DNA from: an uncultured Pirellulales bacterium
GTDB lineage: Bacteria > Planctomycetota > Planctomycetia > Pirellulales > Lacipirellulaceae
Assembly: GCA_947258835.1 (NCBI GenBank)
Contig: CAMYJY010000119.1
Location: 1 to 6,612 of the forward strand
Length of the DNA stretch: 6,612 nucleotides
Reading direction: 5' to 3'
In this document: positions 6,098 through 6,612 of the stretch, one piece after another
How positions within the stretch are numbered: the stretch's first letter is position 1
How the letters are laid out: each line of letters begins with the position of its first letter
The notes under the pieces: model-generated
Database searches by the model: none
Told to the model about the DNA's origin: nothing
Seen by the model: only the letters and a program-made list of their open reading frames with translations
Translations under genes and position numbers: made by a program

Positions 6098-6392
6098 AGG
6101 CGGGATCAAAGTATTCGATCTCGCCACGCGAGCTTTCCAGCTGGCGGTGATGGGCCCGGCTACTGGGGCACGACTGATCACAATCGGGACACGCCTGCGA
6201 TCCTCCATCAGCCATTTCATGACCTCTCTCGGACAGCTGGCCACTCATCAGCTGACGAGTGACTTCGTCCCCGATTTCGCACGCTAGCTCCTCCAACTCG
6301 ACAAATGTTCCTGCTGCTCGCAAACGCTGCTGCTCCTGCTCGGCCAGCTGACGCACGATCCCCGAAAGCCTGGTTTTTAGTTCGCTATCCAT
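5982..6392 (-). CDS. ISKra4-like transposase, N-terminal zinc-ribbon part (orfA)
   Basis: From ATG 6392 the product is 136 residues: an N-terminal helical segment (about 1-60), then a four-cysteine zinc ribbon, CPDC at 68-71 and CLVC at 101-104, followed by RRAFF. In related transposases the CRR-FFP block leads straight into the DDE part. Here the frame instead runs on for about 27 unrelated residues (PGSRIDRF...RVGGE) and stops at 5982, whereas the +1 frame continues the family sequence. ATG 6392 is chosen over the TTG at 6413 because a strong AGGAGGT lies six bases upstream of it. The small product alone may bind DNA, and could compete with the fused transposase; that is inference. Confidence 0.8.
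   Translation of the reverse strand: MDSELKTRLSGIVRQLAEQEQQRLRAAGTFVELEELACEIGDEVTRQLMSGQLSERGHEMADGGSQACPDCDQSCPSSRAHHRQLESSRGEIEYFDPAYDCLVCRRAFFPGSRIDRFVRSCYGDSEVDREDRVGGE
6066..6072 (-). other. T7 slippery run at the transposase frame junction
   Basis: On the sense (-) strand the sequence reads GGGC-TTTTTTT-CCCGGTA. OrfA reads GCT TTT TTT CCC (A-F-F-P) and orfB reads CTT TTT TTC CCG GTA (L-F-F-P-V). Dropping one T gives GCT TTT TTC CCG GTA (A-F-F-P-V), which restores the family sequence. The join can therefore arise by transcript slippage, by +1 ribosomal frameshifting, or be a simple inactivating indel in a homopolymer (or a sequencing error). Confidence 0.75.
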
Positions 6393-6398
6393 AGCTAA

Positions 6399-6405
6399 AC
6401 CTCCT
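6399..6405 (-). promoter_or_regulatory. Ribosome binding site that sets the transposase start
   Basis: AGGAGGT on the - strand is followed by six bases and then ATG 6392. It is the only strong Shine-Dalgarno sequence I see before a gene in this window, which fits the IS being acquired from a genome that uses such sites. I found no convincing promoter boxes upstream within the IS. Confidence 0.8.
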
Positions 6406-6473
6406 AAATTCAATTCTTACGTCCCCCTGCCACGTCAATTCCTGATAGCATACTCTCCTCTATTACAAGATTC

Positions 6474-6495
6474 TTGCAAAGTGCGAAATGCACCC
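6474..6495 (-). repeat. Right terminal inverted repeat of the IS
   Basis: Read inward on the - strand it begins GGGTGCATTTCGC, matching the left end at 17 of 22 positions. It lies 81 bases upstream of the transposase ATG, so the promoter must lie between here and the start codon, possibly overlapping the repeat. Confidence 0.85.
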
Positions 6496-6612
6496 CTCCC
6501 GGGCCTGGGCAGATCACTGGAGTTGACCAAGACTACCTATCCACTAAAATCTTACCTCTCTTGACCTTCCTACTGTCTTTCCCTCCGCGCTGCCCTCCAC
6601 GAAGACATTTTT
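6496..6612. other. Non-coding flank right of the IS, nothing recognised
   Basis: There is no open frame of useful length, no hairpin with a T tract, and no copy of the repeats seen elsewhere in the window. It should be the continuation of the spacer interrupted by the IS. Confidence 0.5.

Larger units (their letters stand above)
4777..6495 (-). mobile_element. ISKra4-like insertion sequence, about 1,719 bp, apparently complete
   Basis: The transposase region is bounded by imperfect inverted repeats that both begin GGGTGCATT when read inward (4777-4798 and the complement of 6474-6495). The transposase, read on the - strand, fills nearly the whole element; its stop codon lies inside the left repeat. 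Family assignment rests on the transposase: an N-terminal zinc ribbon ending YDCLVCRRAFFP, then MMDGGRYQ, VADGA...DLIHALSYAW, and an E within SAHIESTVKLINRRIKGS. No clear target duplication flanks it: the nine bases on the left are CGCCCAAAT and on the right CTCCCGGGC. It sits directly beside the REP/tandem repeat cluster in a non-coding stretch and breaks no gene that I can see. Confidence 0.85.

Overview
The window looks like chromosomal DNA from a planctomycete, most likely of the Pirellulales type. This is inferred from moderately high GC, a lipoprotein family I associate with that phylum, weak or absent Shine-Dalgarno sequences before the housekeeping genes, and long repeat-rich spacers. 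The organism is not proven by anything here.

Left part (1-3238, + strand): a two-gene unit. The first gene (132-2222) encodes a 696-residue exported lipoprotein with a degenerate transglutaminase-like domain and C-terminal TPR repeats. The second (2219-3238) overlaps it by the 4-base ATGA and encodes a 339-residue multi-pass membrane transporter of the SBF-like (bile acid:sodium symporter, YfeH/RCH1) family. Middle (3440-4261, - strand): a convergent gene for a PlsC-type 1-acyl-glycerol-3-phosphate acyltransferase with all four family motifs. The 200-base convergent spacer carries a hairpin over the transporter stop codon and a REP-like palindrome.

The spacer 4262-4776 is packed with repeats: a 164-bp MITE-like element with 16-bp perfect terminal inverted repeats (4271-4434), a 22-bp tandem array (about 6.8 copies), a pair of inverted REP-like palindromes, and an 18-bp tandem array. 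A diverged copy of the right end of the MITE-like element lies at 39-99, so the same terminal sequence sits about 10 bases in front of the start codons of both the lipoprotein and the acyltransferase genes.

Right part (4777-6495): an apparently complete 1,719-bp insertion sequence, ISKra4-like, with imperfect 22-bp inverted repeats (17/22). Its transposase lies on the - strand in two frames. They join at a run of seven T (sense strand) by a +1 shift, giving a deduced 535-residue zinc-ribbon plus DDE transposase. The last 117 bases show nothing recognisable.

I see no evidence for a new defence or biosynthetic system. The items most worth a second look are the repeat architecture, the recurrent motif before start codons, and the T7 frameshift in the transposase.
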